DNA from: Candidatus Poribacteria bacterium
GTDB lineage: Bacteria; Poribacteria; WGA-4E; PCPOR2b
Assembly (NCBI GenBank): GCA_028819845.1
Contig: JAPPKS010000013.1
Span: forward strand, 1-64,000
Direction of reading: 5' to 3'
DNA: 64,000 nt
The number at the start of each line of letters is the position of its first letter. Positions within the stretch are counted from its first letter, which is position 1. The position numbers and the translations under genes were made by a program. Shown piece after piece: positions 45,502 through 55,850 of the stretch. The notes under the pieces were generated by a model, which was not told the DNA's origin, searched no databases, and was given only the letters and a program-made list of their open reading frames with translations.

Positions 45502-47313
45502 TTATTGTTCCCTTAAACCCATTCCTTCCTGCGCGGTTAGAAATTGATTCCCCTTCACATTTTCAAATCGGTTTACAAGTCCACTGGGCCAGTGAATCTC
45601 TACTAAATCTGCCGTATCGGACTGACCAAGCCCAAAGTGTAATCGCATATCGCTATGCGAAGGGTAGCTTCCCCCGCTTTTAACTTCTTTAATTTGTGAT
45701 TTACCGCCTGACACGACCATAATACGGGTCCCGATACCATCACGGTTGCTTTGCACGCCAACTGTTGTAAATGTAAGCCAGTGGTTTAGATGGTTGCTGT
45801 CATTGCGCAGGAGATTTGGCGTCTGATGACAGTTGGTAACTAAGATATCAATATCTCCATCGTTATCATAGTCGCCAAACGCCGCACCGCGACTCACACT
45901 TTTCAAAAGTAACCCTTCGCCCGATTGACTGGAAACATCTTCAAACGTGCTGTCGCCGCGGTTTCTGAAAAGTTGGTTTTGCTGGGCATAAGTGAGGTTC
46001 GGATTGATGAGATGGATGTTATCGTTCAGGTCTCCGGTGGCGACAAAAAGATCTATGTATCCGTCGTTGTCAAAGTCTGCGAAATCTGCACCCCAAGAGA
46101 GTCGCATGAGTGTTTGGGCACCGATGCCAGATCGGTACGTGATATCTGCAAAAAGCCCGTTTCGTTCGCTGCGGTAGACAGCGTTGGGCTCACCACTGAA
46201 ATTTGTTACAACCAGATCGAACCACCCGTCGTTGTCAATATCGCCAAAAACCGGTGCCATGCTGCTATATGCGCTACCCGTTTCATCGACCGCAACCCCG
46301 CTGAATAAGGCGACCTCGGTGAACACCCCATTGCCTTGATTCCGAAAAAGCCAGTCGGCTTCTAAGTCGTTTGCCACAAACAAGTCGAGGTCGTGGTCGT
46401 TGTCGTAGTCGCACCAGACAATTCCCATTCCTTTACCGTTTGGGTTAAACACACCGGCTTCACGGGTTACGTCCGTGAATGTACCGTCGCCATTGTTTTG
46501 GTAAAGTACACTCGGCGTCCCCTCAAAGTTTTTAGGCGAACAATATGTTCGCACGTTAAACTCACCGCACTGGGGATTGTCCTCCAATTCAAACGCAACA
46601 TAATTCGCGACATACAGGTCCAGGTCACTATCATTATCATAATCGGCAAAAGCAGCAGAAGCTCCCCACAGGGTGTCACCTACTCCTGCCTGAACTGTCA
46701 CATCCGTGAAAGTACCATCACGGTTGTTGTGATAGAGTACGTTTGGGCCAAAATTAGCGACATAAAGATCTGGAAAGCCGTCATTGTCGAAATCTCCCAC
46801 GGCGCAACTGAAACCATAACTGCCATCGCCCACGCCTGCCTGAACTGTTACATCTGAGAAGGTGCCATCGCCATTATTGCGATAAAGTGCGTTTGTTGGC
46901 GGCACAACGGAGTGCATGCCTGGTAGGTCTGCCCCGTTCACGAAATAGATGTCTATATCTCCATCCCGATCATAATCGAACCATGCCGCACCAGCTCCAA
47001 TGGGCTCGAGATAATACTTCGCGCCGCTGCGTCCATCTTCATGCTTAAATTGAACGCCGGCTTCAGATGTGACCTCGCTAAATTTTAGGTCAGCCCGCGT
47101 TGGCAGCACGGAACACCGAAAGAGCAGAACGCAAATCAAAAAATGTACCGCGGTTTGTAGTATGTACCGCGTAGCAGTTAAAGCAGCGAACGGATGTTTT
47201 TGTTTCTTCTCCCTCTGTTCCTTGTGTACACAATTCACAACTGTAACGAATCCTTCCCTGCGTATCGTTTGGACATCTGCCAATTTCGAACTCGTTCTAT
47301 TGCTTCCGTCCAT
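45502..47313 (-). CDS. FG-GAP/VCBS repeat protein with ASPIC/UnbV domain (CRTAC1 type)
   Basis: A 603-residue secreted protein. After a long N-terminal extension with a hydrophobic signal (VHFLICVLLFRCSVLPTRA), it has repeated calcium-binding beta-propeller blades such as AWFDYDRDGDIDIYFVNGAD and GDFDNDGFPDLYVANFGPN, each with DxDxDG-like loops. The C-terminus is an ASPIC/UnbV domain (GIGTRIMVVSGGKSQIKEV, SDMRLHFGLGQSD, IHWPSGLVNRFENVKGNQF). These proteins are abundant in particle-degrading and sponge-associated bacteria; the function is not established. It converges on the AtuA operon with 13 bases between stops. Confidence 0.92.
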   Translation of the reverse strand: MDGSNRTSSKLADVQTIRREGFVTVVNCVHKEQREKKQKHPFAALTATRYILQTAVHFLICVLLFRCSVLPTRADLKFSEVTSEAGVQFKHEDGRSGAKYYLEPIGAGAAWFDYDRDGDIDIYFVNGADLPGMHSVVPPTNALYRNNGDGTFSDVTVQAGVGDGSYGFSCAVGDFDNDGFPDLYVANFGPNVLYHNNRDGTFTDVTVQAGVGDTLWGASAAFADYDNDSDLDLYVANYVAFELEDNPQCGEFNVRTYCSPKNFEGTPSVLYQNNGDGTFTDVTREAGVFNPNGKGMGIVWCDYDNDHDLDLFVANDLEADWLFRNQGNGVFTEVALFSGVAVDETGSAYSSMAPVFGDIDNDGWFDLVVTNFSGEPNAVYRSERNGLFADITYRSGIGAQTLMRLSWGADFADFDNDGYIDLFVATGDLNDNIHLINPNLTYAQQNQLFRNRGDSTFEDVSSQSGEGLLLKSVSRGAAFGDYDNDGDIDILVTNCHQTPNLLRNDSNHLNHWLTFTTVGVQSNRDGIGTRIMVVSGGKSQIKEVKSGGSYPSHSDMRLHFGLGQSDTADLVEIHWPSGLVNRFENVKGNQFLTAQEGMGLREQ

Positions 47314-47808
47314 ACTTCATATCTCTTTCGCAGTGAAATTGAGGGTTTTAATCTGCTTCCGGTTTGAGGCGAGATTATAACAATCGTACTCTCTGTTGTC
47401 AAGGTATGGTGAGAAGCAAATAATTTGCCCCTAGGGACCGGTACAGAGTGATGAAACTCCCTTAAAATGGACTTTCTTTTCAGAATGGCATCAGGTATAC
47501 TCTTACAATAACGCCGCTTCTCCGTTCATCTGCAGTCTGCGTGACTGACCCACCAAAGTCCTGTGGAACCCAGATGACGGTGACTTGCGTTTCCTAACAG
47601 CCAAGTAAAACAGATTAGCGCCCTGCTTCGAGAGCGTCAAGCAAGTCCAAATCGAAGTGCTCCACGTGAGATTGAACGGATCGTTAATTCACCTGCCATC
47701 AGTTTCAAGCGTCTGAATTTTGTTTCTGTTGTGGCAGGGTCATCATATAACTGTTTCAACCCGTCGGTGCATGGGTGAAAGGATTTCTGAAACTTGAAGG
47801 TCTGGCGA
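47314..47808. other. Divergent intergenic region
   Basis: About 495 bases between the ASPIC/UnbV gene and the glycosidase gene, which point away from each other. Promoters for both are expected, but I see no consensus pair, RNA or repeat. The minus-strand frame at 47637-47903 has no supporting features. Confidence 0.35.
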
Positions 47809-49164
47809 ATGAAGAGAACAAAATTGCGAGTTGTCGTGCTAACGTGGACGGTGGTAGGACTTTTCGTTGGTTCGATGAACTCAGAAGCGAGTGCAGCATA
47901 CATTATTCAGGAAGGAAATACGATGGTCAAGACCAGGATTAAAGTCGCACGATCACCTAATCTCCTAGATAACCGTATTGGCGGGGATTACGGCAGCGAT
48001 CCCAATGTAACCGAACACATCTTTGATATAGGACTCAAATGGGTTCGACTGGGATTCTGGAACAGCGGACTTAACTGGCAACGCGTTCGTAGGGCGCCGG
48101 GAAGCTATTCAATCGACACAGCGCCGGATAATTTTGTGACTGATCTCGCTGAGGGCGGTGTAACGGTTGTAATGACGATGGGTGTTGGCGATGGTCGATC
48201 CCGCGGGGACGATATGTGGCGGTTAACACCGTCAGTGATGAACGACTACCGAGAATACGTGCGAACGCTCGTTCAACACTTCAAAGACCGCGTCCAGTAT
48301 TTCGAGATTTGGAACGAACCAGATACCGGTACTGATTGGGGCCGCATCCCTCCGATTGACTATGCGAGGCTTGTTAGGCATGTTGCACCGGTGATACGCA
48401 AAGAGGCGCCAGAAGCCAAGATTGTCATCGGCGCAATCGGCGGCTGGTGGCAGCCGAAATTCCCTGGATATGGTAACGCAAGCCGCTACACGCTTCACCG
48501 CGAATACTTGGAAGAGGTGCTCTGCTCCGGCATTGCTCCACTCGTTGATGTAATCTCTTGGCATCCGTTTTACGGGCATCGACCGGACGATCCTTACTAC
48601 CAGAATTACACTAAGATGGTTGAGGAAATACGGCACCTGGCTGCCGTTCAGGGTTTTAAAGGGGAATACCTTGTGGAAGAAGCGCTATGGCGTGTCGAGA
48701 GCGCCGATGAACCACAGGGGCCAGTGTCCGCCATAGTTTCCGCCAAATACATCGCACGTACCATAGTTATGCACCGGGGCATTGACATAACGGTGACGGT
48801 AAGCGGCATGTTTCCGGGCAAATGCCCGGAGGTGGCTCGGCGCCTGTGCACCATCCTTGCGGGCGCTGAAGCGGATGACTTCACGGTTGTGTTGCATACC
48901 GAGTCGTCTGAGATTGTCCATTACGGATTTCAACTGCCAAATGGCGATCTACTGGTAGCCCTGTGGTCCAATGGAGTAGCGGTGGACGACGACTCCGGCA
49001 TAGTTGCCGATATTACGTGCCAGCTGCCTGTCAGCGGTGCAATCGGGATGGACGTGCTGCACGGCTATCAACAAGACTTGGATATTGAAGGCGGGGTTGA
49101 AAACACTCGAATTCGCGGTCTGTACGTACCCGATTATCCGATGCTCATCCGGCTACAAAGATAA
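47809..49164 (+). CDS. Secreted GH-A clan glycoside hydrolase
   Basis: A 451-residue exported enzyme with a signal peptide ending near residue 30 (SEASAAY). The TIM barrel carries YFEIWNEPDTGTDW with acid/base E170 and YLVEEALWR with the nucleophile at E290 or E291, the arrangement of clan GH-A (families such as 5, 39 or 30). A beta-rich C-terminal extension follows (about 370-450). The sugar substrate is not clear from sequence. The ATG at 47809 is preferred to the TTG at 47794 because GAAGGT lies 7 bases upstream. No other carbohydrate genes are adjacent. Confidence 0.82.
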   Translation: MKRTKLRVVVLTWTVVGLFVGSMNSEASAAYIIQEGNTMVKTRIKVARSPNLLDNRIGGDYGSDPNVTEHIFDIGLKWVRLGFWNSGLNWQRVRRAPGSYSIDTAPDNFVTDLAEGGVTVVMTMGVGDGRSRGDDMWRLTPSVMNDYREYVRTLVQHFKDRVQYFEIWNEPDTGTDWGRIPPIDYARLVRHVAPVIRKEAPEAKIVIGAIGGWWQPKFPGYGNASRYTLHREYLEEVLCSGIAPLVDVISWHPFYGHRPDDPYYQNYTKMVEEIRHLAAVQGFKGEYLVEEALWRVESADEPQGPVSAIVSAKYIARTIVMHRGIDITVTVSGMFPGKCPEVARRLCTILAGAEADDFTVVLHTESSEIVHYGFQLPNGDLLVALWSNGVAVDDDSGIVADITCQLPVSGAIGMDVLHGYQQDLDIEGGVENTRIRGLYVPDYPMLIRLQR

Positions 49165-49648
49165 CAGGGCTTCCGTCGGACGTTCAGACATTTTTAGGAC
49201 GATAGTTTTATTCCACGGTATGTGAAGTTCTTTTCCCTTCCAACTGACATTGAAATTCCTCATCTGATGCCATAGCAGTCTGCGATCGAATCGTTGTTAC
49301 ATCCCTGAATTGTCGAAAAATGGATCCACCATTGTTTTTCTCTTTTCTCATTGGCAGAACTGAACAGCCTTCAGCTAGCCACGGAAATCTATTGACAACT
49401 CGTAAGGATTTGTGTTACTGTTACTCATGTTGCTACTACCGAAAGTTCCTGACATCATTGGGCGCTTCTTTTGTCCTAGCGGTGTACCGATTCGATAGCA
49501 TTAACTGAACGGGGTCGGACATTCAGAATAGTCTACTTTTAGGAAGTTGCAACCTGAAATATAAAGGGAAATGTAGGTTTTACAAACAGCGAAAGCGGCT
49601 TCGAATCGGAGTCTCGCCTAACTTCGACAAAGATTGGAGTCTTATTGG
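49165..49648. other. Intergenic region before the aminotransferase gene
   Basis: About 480 bases without a supported gene. A TTGACA sits at 49392-49397 but the -10 position is poor. Nothing else is recognised. Confidence 0.3.
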
Positions 49649-50827
49649 ATGAACACGTCCGATTTCAAAAATAGTTCACAACAAATTCCAAACCGCCTTC
49701 TCCTTGGACCTGGACCTAGTAATACCCCGCCGCGCGTACTTACAGCAATGAACCAACCCATGCTCGGATATTTGGACCCTGTTTTTCTGGAATTGATGGA
49801 TGAGACCATGGAACTGCTTCGCGGCGTGTTTGGCACCGAAAATCAGTTGACGTTCCCAGTGTCAGCAACAGGGAGTGCTGGCATGGAAGCTACCTTGTGC
49901 AATCTGATTGAACCGGGTGATGAAATCATCGTTTGCGTCAACGGTTTTTTTGGCGCGCGAATTGCTGATATTGTGAAACGATGCAGGGGAAAACTGCATG
50001 TTGTTGAAGGGGATTGGGGAAACATTATTGACCCTGAAGATGTTGAAAACAAGCTAAATGCAGTAAACGCCAAGATTGTGTGCATTGTTCATGCAGAAAC
50101 GTCCACGGGTGTCTTACAGCCTTTAGACGATATTTCCGCCATGGCAAAACGCAATGATGCTCTCTTACTCGTAGACTGCGTGACTTCATTGGGCGGAGTT
50201 CCTGTCAATCTGGATGCGTCAGGTATTGATGTAGCTTATAGCTGTACACAAAAATGCCTGGGCGGCCCGCCAGGGCTTTCTCCGGTGAGTTTTAGCGATC
50301 GGGCGGTCGAGATTATACACAAACGGAAAACAGAAATACAGAGTTTTTACCTTGATATGCGGCTGCTTTCGAACTACTGGGGCAAAGAGCGAGTTTACCA
50401 CCATACCGCGCCTATTTCAATGAACTACGCCATCAATGAAGCACTGAAACTAGTCGAAGAAGAGGGGCTAACTCAGCGATACCACCGCCATCAATTGCAT
50501 TCGCAGGCACTAGCGGCTGGATTGGAATCAATCGGAATTGAGCGGATTGCGCAAGAGGGACACCGTGCCCCAATGCTGACTTCCGTGTCTATCCCCGATG
50601 GTGTGGATGATGCCGGCATCCGCCGCCGGTTGCTGGAAGAATATAATATTGAAATTGGTGGTGGACTCGGCGTTTTTAAAGGAAAAGCGTGGCGAATCGG
50701 GCTGATGGGTGAGTCTTGCCGCAAAGAGAGTGTCATTCGTCTGCTCTCCGCACTTGAGGACCTCTTACCTGACGTTACACAGTTAGCAGCAGTAGAGGCG
50801 GCCGAAAAGGTTTACGCGGCCGAATAA
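49649..50827 (+). CDS. Class V aminotransferase (alanine/serine-glyoxylate type)
   Basis: A 392-residue PLP enzyme that transfers an amino group from alanine or serine to glyoxylate. Landmarks are LLGPGPSNTPPRVLTAM at the N-terminus, HAETSTGVLQPL, LLVDCVTSLGGVPVN and the PLP-lysine motif YSCTQKCLGGPPGLSPVSF. The C-terminal IGGGLGVFKGKAWRIGLMG is typical. The ATG at 49649 has GGAG 10 bases upstream and replaces the TTG at 49634. Whether alanine or serine is preferred cannot be told. It is 236 bases before rnhB. Confidence 0.93.
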   Translation: MNTSDFKNSSQQIPNRLLLGPGPSNTPPRVLTAMNQPMLGYLDPVFLELMDETMELLRGVFGTENQLTFPVSATGSAGMEATLCNLIEPGDEIIVCVNGFFGARIADIVKRCRGKLHVVEGDWGNIIDPEDVENKLNAVNAKIVCIVHAETSTGVLQPLDDISAMAKRNDALLLVDCVTSLGGVPVNLDASGIDVAYSCTQKCLGGPPGLSPVSFSDRAVEIIHKRKTEIQSFYLDMRLLSNYWGKERVYHHTAPISMNYAINEALKLVEEEGLTQRYHRHQLHSQALAAGLESIGIERIAQEGHRAPMLTSVSIPDGVDDAGIRRRLLEEYNIEIGGGLGVFKGKAWRIGLMGESCRKESVIRLLSALEDLLPDVTQLAAVEAAEKVYAAE

Positions 50828-51063
50828 TTCCGCAGGATTACCCTTACGGATGTTCGCGCTACGACTTTCCGTTTGAAGCAGCACACCGCTAACCGCGCCA
50901 AGAGTTTCCAGCACACGAACTATGTGAGGTGGACGCGGAATGATGTATAGATTTCAAACGGTCAAAAACGACTTCTATTGGAGGCGTAACACTCCGTATG
51001 ATCGCTTTGTCAGACTTAATATGAATCTGTTTGTGACGAAAATTGCGTTTGCCGGCGATATAA

Positions 51064-51663
51064 ATGAACCGGGTACTGATACAACCATTTGAGCGATTTC
51101 TGCAACAACAGGGTTATCACCGTATTGCGGGGGTTGACGAAGCTGGACGAGGTGCTTTAGCGGGGCCAGTCGTTGCTTCCGCCGTTGTCCTTCCGTTCAA
51201 CTGTTCCATCCCAGGGCTCACGGATTCAAAACAGTTGACACCCAAGCAACGCGACGATTTGTTTATTGAAATTGAGAAATCAGCGGTGGCTGTCAGTGTC
51301 GGCTGCGTAGGAAATGAAGAAATCGATCGAGTGAATATTCTCCAAGCAACACTGATAGCAATGAGTGAAGCCATCGAACGTATTTCCCCTTTACCCGATT
51401 TTGTTCTCGTTGATGGCACACAACTTCCTCCCATCTCCGTTCGCGCTCACGCCATTCCAAAGGGAGATTGTCTCTACCAATCAATTGCCGCGGCATCTAT
51501 CATCGCAAAAGTTAAACGGGACCGCTTCATGATTGAGTTAGGCAAGGTTTATCCACACTACGGATTTCAACGGCACAAAGGATACGGTACAAGGCAGCAT
51601 CGGCAGGCAATTTCTAAAGTTGGAGTGTGTCCGATACATCGGCGTAGTTTTAAACTTCAGTAA
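51064..51663 (+). CDS. rnhB: Ribonuclease HII
   Basis: RNase HII removes ribonucleotides and RNA from RNA-DNA hybrids. The 199-residue protein has GVDEAGRGALAGPVVASAVV (catalytic Asp and Glu), LTDSKQLTPKQRDDLF, PDFVLVDGTQLP and the third acidic site near AAASIIAKVKRDRFM. The C-terminus has YGFQRHKGYGT and HRRSF, as expected. No good Shine-Dalgarno is seen before the ATG. It overlaps nothing but sits 1 base before the yraN start, a common rnhB-yraN pairing. Confidence 0.96.
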   Translation: MNRVLIQPFERFLQQQGYHRIAGVDEAGRGALAGPVVASAVVLPFNCSIPGLTDSKQLTPKQRDDLFIEIEKSAVAVSVGCVGNEEIDRVNILQATLIAMSEAIERISPLPDFVLVDGTQLPPISVRAHAIPKGDCLYQSIAAASIIAKVKRDRFMIELGKVYPHYGFQRHKGYGTRQHRQAISKVGVCPIHRRSFKLQ

Positions 51664-51664
51664 C

Positions 51665-52045
51665 ATGAGCAACTCGAACATAAAGATTGGCAAGATTGGC
51701 GAAGCGTTTGCCGTCGATTATCTTAAAGCACAGGACTATTGGATACTTGAGCGGAATTACCGCCTGCGTTTCGGTGAAATTGACCTCATCGCTCGCCAAG
51801 GGAGGCGAACCGTATTCGTTGAAGTCAAGACACGTCGAAGTCTCAAGTTTGGCGCACCGCAGACCGCCGTGACGCCAACCAAGCAAAAGCAGATTTCGAA
51901 GGTCGCTTTGAGTTACTTGCAAGAACACAATCTTCTGGACGGCGCTTGCCGATTCGATGTTATCGCAGTATACCTCTCGTTAAAATGCGAGCTCATCGAT
52001 CTCCAACACATAGAAAATGCATTTGAGTTTCGTACGAATGCTTGA
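51665..52045 (+). CDS. YraN/UPF0102 family nuclease-like protein
   Basis: A 126-residue restriction-endonuclease-fold protein of the UPF0102 (YraN) family, whose role in DNA repair or recombination is not settled. It has GKIGEAFAVDYLKAQDYWIL, FGEIDLIARQGRRTVFVEVKTR with the E-x-D...E-x-K catalytic set, and RFDVIAVYL near the end. The ATG at 51665 is chosen over 51620 because the family begins close to it. It starts right after rnhB, a widely conserved neighbour. Confidence 0.92.
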   Translation: MSNSNIKIGKIGEAFAVDYLKAQDYWILERNYRLRFGEIDLIARQGRRTVFVEVKTRRSLKFGAPQTAVTPTKQKQISKVALSYLQEHNLLDGACRFDVIAVYLSLKCELIDLQHIENAFEFRTNA

Positions 52046-52092
52046 TGCTTTGTCATCAACAGAACGGGTAAAACATAGAAAGGCGATGGTTG

Positions 52093-52776
52093 ATGCAAGC
52101 CATTATTTTGTGCGGAGGGCTTTCGACCCGGCTTGGTGACATAACAAAAAGTGTACCGAAAATCCTGTTGGATATACGCGGTCGGACGGTGCTTGAGTGG
52201 CAAATCGAACTACTGAAGCAAGCGGGTGTGGATGAAGTCATTCTTGCATCGGGGCACTTGCATGATACACTAGTTGAAACGGTTGGGGTGAGGTGCAATG
52301 GTGTATCCATGCAATACGCCAAAGAGGAAATAAGATTGGGCACGGGCGGCGCAATCAAACATGCAATGCAGTATATTTGCACGTCGCCCTTTTTTGTATT
52401 GAACGGCGATGTGTTATTGGAGGATTTTTCTCTATCTGAAATGTTGAATTGCTTTCAACGCGAGACAGTGGGTGTTTTATTGGGTGTGTTGGTCGAAGAT
52501 GTCAGTACTTACGGCGAGATTGATTCGGACGATCGGAATAGGATTACAGGATTTCGTGAAAAGCAACGGATTCAGCGGTCTGGCTTTATCAACGCAGGCG
52601 TGTATTTATTTAATCGGTCAATGGCAAATTACTTCCCCAATCATGACGTGTTTTCTATTGAGAAGGATGTCTTTCCTTACGCTCAAAACCTTTATGTGCT
52701 CAAAGCGGCAATCAATTGGATTGATGTTGGCGATCCAAAACGCCTTGCATACGCCCGTCAGCGCTTTGGTACATGA
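52093..52776 (+). CDS. Sugar-phosphate nucleotidyltransferase
   Basis: A 227-residue GT-A-fold enzyme that activates a sugar phosphate with a nucleotide, for example for lipopolysaccharide heptose or mannose. The N-terminal loop IILCGGLSTRLGDITKSVPK binds the nucleotide, LGTGGAIKHAMQYI and FVLNGDVLL carry the metal-binding Asp, and the product side has TGFREKQ and GFINAGVYLFNRS. Closest in look to RmlA/HddC/ManC-type short proteins, but the sugar is not identified. The ATG at 52093 is preferred over a TTG at 52090. It follows yraN by 47 bases. Confidence 0.88.
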   Translation: MQAIILCGGLSTRLGDITKSVPKILLDIRGRTVLEWQIELLKQAGVDEVILASGHLHDTLVETVGVRCNGVSMQYAKEEIRLGTGGAIKHAMQYICTSPFFVLNGDVLLEDFSLSEMLNCFQRETVGVLLGVLVEDVSTYGEIDSDDRNRITGFREKQRIQRSGFINAGVYLFNRSMANYFPNHDVFSIEKDVFPYAQNLYVLKAAINWIDVGDPKRLAYARQRFGT

Positions 52777-52918
52777 GCCATCGCGTTGAATTCAGGGTGA
52801 CTACTTTTTTTTGCCCGAAACACCTAAATAGCGTATTTCACTTGAAAAACCGATTGATACTGTTATTTAGCAAATTCTGATTTCTCGATAATTTTTTTCA
52901 AACTTACTGGAGGAATTT

Positions 52919-55396
52919 ATGAAACTCAGACTTTTTGTTGCGCTTTCAATGTTAGTATTGTTCGCGTTTTCTCTTAAGGCGGAGGAGGCGACAACCTCAA
53001 TCGAGCTAGAAGAAATTATCACCGTTGGTACGCGTGTGCCGGAGCGGAGTAGGCTCGATTCGCCGGTACCGGTTGATGTTATTAACGAAGAGGCAATCCG
53101 GAAGACAGGACATACCGAAGTAGGTCGTGTATTACAGACCTTGGCACCGTCTTTCAACTTTTCGAGTTCATCAATTAGCGACGGTACGGATGCACTACGG
53201 CCCGCAACACTCAGAGGATTGGGGCCCGATCAGGTACTTGTATTAGTGAACGGCAAACGGCGGCACGGTAGTGCATTAATTCACGTAAATACTTCAGTCG
53301 GGCGTGGTACGGCGGGCGTGGATATGAATGCGATTCCCGCAAGTGCCATTAAACGAATCGAGATTTTGCGCGATGGTGCGTCGGCGCAGTACGGTTCAGA
53401 TGCGCTCGCTGGAGTCATCAACATAGTGCTAAAAGATGATTACGAGGGAGGATTAGGATACTCTTACGGCTCTACTTACGCCGGGGACGGTGAAACGTTC
53501 GCACTGAACGCCCATAAAGGGTTTAAATTTGGAAGTGACGGTACTATTCACGGTGCAATTGAATACCGAGACAGACAACCAACTAACCGCGCTGGCTTGT
53601 CGGGCGTGATTCAGTATCCCGGCAGCGAAGTTAAAGAGGGTAGTCCTGTCCAACTGGTAAATGACGCTGGCAACAAAGAACATAGCTTTGACCGCCAAAA
53701 TTTCCGTATCGGCGATGCGGAGTCTCGGCAAGGTACTTTAGTTTTGAACCTGGACAAGCCGATTGACAGCATTTGGCAAGGCGCCGCCTTCTACAGTTTC
53801 CTTGATTATTCCAATCGACAGAACACCAGCGCAGGATTCTACCGAAGAGCCAATCAACTTGACCGTAACCCGGAAGGATCGGACTATCCCGATGGATTCC
53901 TTCCGTTAATCAACACAAGTGTACTTGATTACTCTATTGGGGTGGGAATCAAGCAGAAGTTCAACAGTGGCATGCGGATGGATGCGAGCGTCGTCACGGG
54001 CGGCAATAGCTTTGCGTTCAACATCAGCAATTCACACAACGCCTCGCTTGTCGCTGCCGATGGCTCAAGCCCATCATCCGCTGACGCAGGCGACCTGCGG
54101 TTGTTCCTCAACACGGTGGACCTCGATTTTTCACTTCCGACGGACTGGGGAAACGTTGCAGTCGGAGGCGGATTTAGGAACGACATCTACCAAATCACAG
54201 CAGGTGAGGAAGTTTCGTACAGAGATTATGATGGTCCCGGCGGCGCTTCAGGCGGAATCCAGGTTTTCCCTGGCTTCCAGCCCTCAAATGAAGTGAACGA
54301 ACTGCGTACGGCTTTCGCATTCTACACGGATGTAGAGCTAAATCCCATTGAGTCGGTGTTCATCAATCCTGCTGGGCGGGTTGAGAACTATAGTGACTTT
54401 GGATCAACCGTGAACGGCAAGCTGGCGCTGCGCTATGAACCGATTGAAGAGCTAGCACTGCGTGGTTCAGCAAGTACGGGATTTCGCGCGCCCTCTATGC
54501 AGCAACTGTATTTCAACAACGTAAGCACGCAATTCAATACGGTTGACGGCCAGTCGGTCGCCCAAGAAATTGGCACATTCCGAAACGATAGCGGTATCGC
54601 AAAAGCTGTCGGTATTCCAGAGTTGACGGAAGAGACCGCGGTGAATGTCAGCAGCGGATTTATCCTCCGTCCGCTTCCGCGCTTGACGCTCACGGCAGAT
54701 GTCTACCGGGCAACCATTAGCGACCGCATAATCATTAGTGGACGCTTGGCGAGCGGCAATGAAGGGATTCCGTCAGAGATAAGAAAGAGTCTCGCCGATT
54801 CAGGCGTTGCAGGCGCGCAATTTTTCATGAACGCAGCCGATACTCAAACACAAGGCGTAGACGTTGTGGCGTCCTATACGTACCCGGTGTTCGAGCAAGG
54901 AAGACTCTTACTTAGCTTCGCCGCAAACTATACGGAAACCGAGATTACCGACGTAAATCTCCCCGCGAATCTCCCTGAATCCCTCTTCACTGAGCAAGAC
55001 CGCTCAATCATTGAGACGTGGCAACCGAAAGACAGGGTTTCTATGTCAACCCGATATACGAACGGTTCACTAGGGGTGGACTATGCAGTCCATCGGTATG
55101 GTGAATACACCGTGATTGATGGCGGTGAAAGCCAAACTTTTACACCGAAGTATCTTACCGACATTCAAATTAGTTACGGGGTGGGCGAGTACGGCCGAAT
55201 CAAAATCGGTGCGAATAACTTGTTCAACGTCACGCCGGATGAAAACCATATTGGGCAATCGCGGGGCGGGAAAATCGTGGATCCGTGGGGTAACGTGATT
55301 GTCGATTCGCCGGGCGTTTTTACCTATTCGCGGCGTTCTGCACCGTTTGGTTTCAATGGCGGGTTGTATTATATCGGCTGGGAGAATACGTTTTAA
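52919..55396 (+). CDS. TonB-dependent outer-membrane receptor
   Basis: An 825-residue active-transport barrel for large nutrients or iron chelates. The signal peptide is MKLRLFVALSMLVLFAFSLKA, followed by a TonB-box-like stretch (SIELEEIITVGTRVPERS), the plug domain (VDVINEEAIRKTGHTEVGRV, RIEILRDGASAQYGSDALAGVINIV), and a 22-strand barrel ending GGLYYIGWENTF with the terminal Phe. GGAGGAATTT precedes the ATG. The ligand is unknown; no siderophore or polysaccharide cluster is adjacent. It proves an outer membrane in this organism. Confidence 0.95.
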   Translation: MKLRLFVALSMLVLFAFSLKAEEATTSIELEEIITVGTRVPERSRLDSPVPVDVINEEAIRKTGHTEVGRVLQTLAPSFNFSSSSISDGTDALRPATLRGLGPDQVLVLVNGKRRHGSALIHVNTSVGRGTAGVDMNAIPASAIKRIEILRDGASAQYGSDALAGVINIVLKDDYEGGLGYSYGSTYAGDGETFALNAHKGFKFGSDGTIHGAIEYRDRQPTNRAGLSGVIQYPGSEVKEGSPVQLVNDAGNKEHSFDRQNFRIGDAESRQGTLVLNLDKPIDSIWQGAAFYSFLDYSNRQNTSAGFYRRANQLDRNPEGSDYPDGFLPLINTSVLDYSIGVGIKQKFNSGMRMDASVVTGGNSFAFNISNSHNASLVAADGSSPSSADAGDLRLFLNTVDLDFSLPTDWGNVAVGGGFRNDIYQITAGEEVSYRDYDGPGGASGGIQVFPGFQPSNEVNELRTAFAFYTDVELNPIESVFINPAGRVENYSDFGSTVNGKLALRYEPIEELALRGSASTGFRAPSMQQLYFNNVSTQFNTVDGQSVAQEIGTFRNDSGIAKAVGIPELTEETAVNVSSGFILRPLPRLTLTADVYRATISDRIIISGRLASGNEGIPSEIRKSLADSGVAGAQFFMNAADTQTQGVDVVASYTYPVFEQGRLLLSFAANYTETEITDVNLPANLPESLFTEQDRSIIETWQPKDRVSMSTRYTNGSLGVDYAVHRYGEYTVIDGGESQTFTPKYLTDIQISYGVGEYGRIKIGANNLFNVTPDENHIGQSRGGKIVDPWGNVIVDSPGVFTYSRRSAPFGFNGGLYYIGWENTF

Positions 55397-55727
55397 TGGG
55401 TTATAGCACAAAAATGGGAATTTGGCTTAGGTGGAGAAACCCAGCCTCAGCCAGTTAATAAATGGAACGGAATCATCCGGCAAGTTCTGCCGATAGGTTC
55501 ACCAAAAAAGCTACGGTCGGGAGAATGCCGTTGTAAGAAAATTTCTATATTTGAGTCAGTGAGTGAACATTCGCATTGACATCGATCCGGCAAACGGCTT
55601 GCCTCAAAATTACCACCATGATGTTGATGTAAAGGAAAATGAGGAGGTGTTACGGAATCCGGGGGAGCATCGAGACGGGTGTGAAGAATCACGCGTTGCT
55701 ATCGGTCAGACGCAAGCAGGACGCTAA
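55397..55727. other. Intergenic region without recognisable gene
   Basis: About 330 bases after the receptor gene. The minus-strand frame at 55447-55692 lacks a ribosome-binding site and family character. It runs into the gene remnant at 55728. Confidence 0.3.
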
Positions 55728-55850
55728 TTACGAGTCTTTTACGTTCCAGATCCGCAACCTGATAGCGTGTTTGTAGTTACGGCATACGCATTGAAGGGCA
55801 AACCCTTAACGGCATATCAAAGAAGCCAACGAGGGAGAGGACGACGATAA
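55728..55850 (+). pseudogene. C-terminal remnant of a small protein
   Basis: A 40-codon frame after an in-frame TAA reads LRVFYVPDPQPDSVFVVTAY and ends KGKPLTAYQ...RGRGRR before TAA. This strand pattern and basic tail look like the end of a small toxin-like or DUF4258-like protein, but the rest is missing or shifted. Its stop overlaps the proposed start of the next small gene (ATAA), as in coupled pairs. Confidence 0.4.
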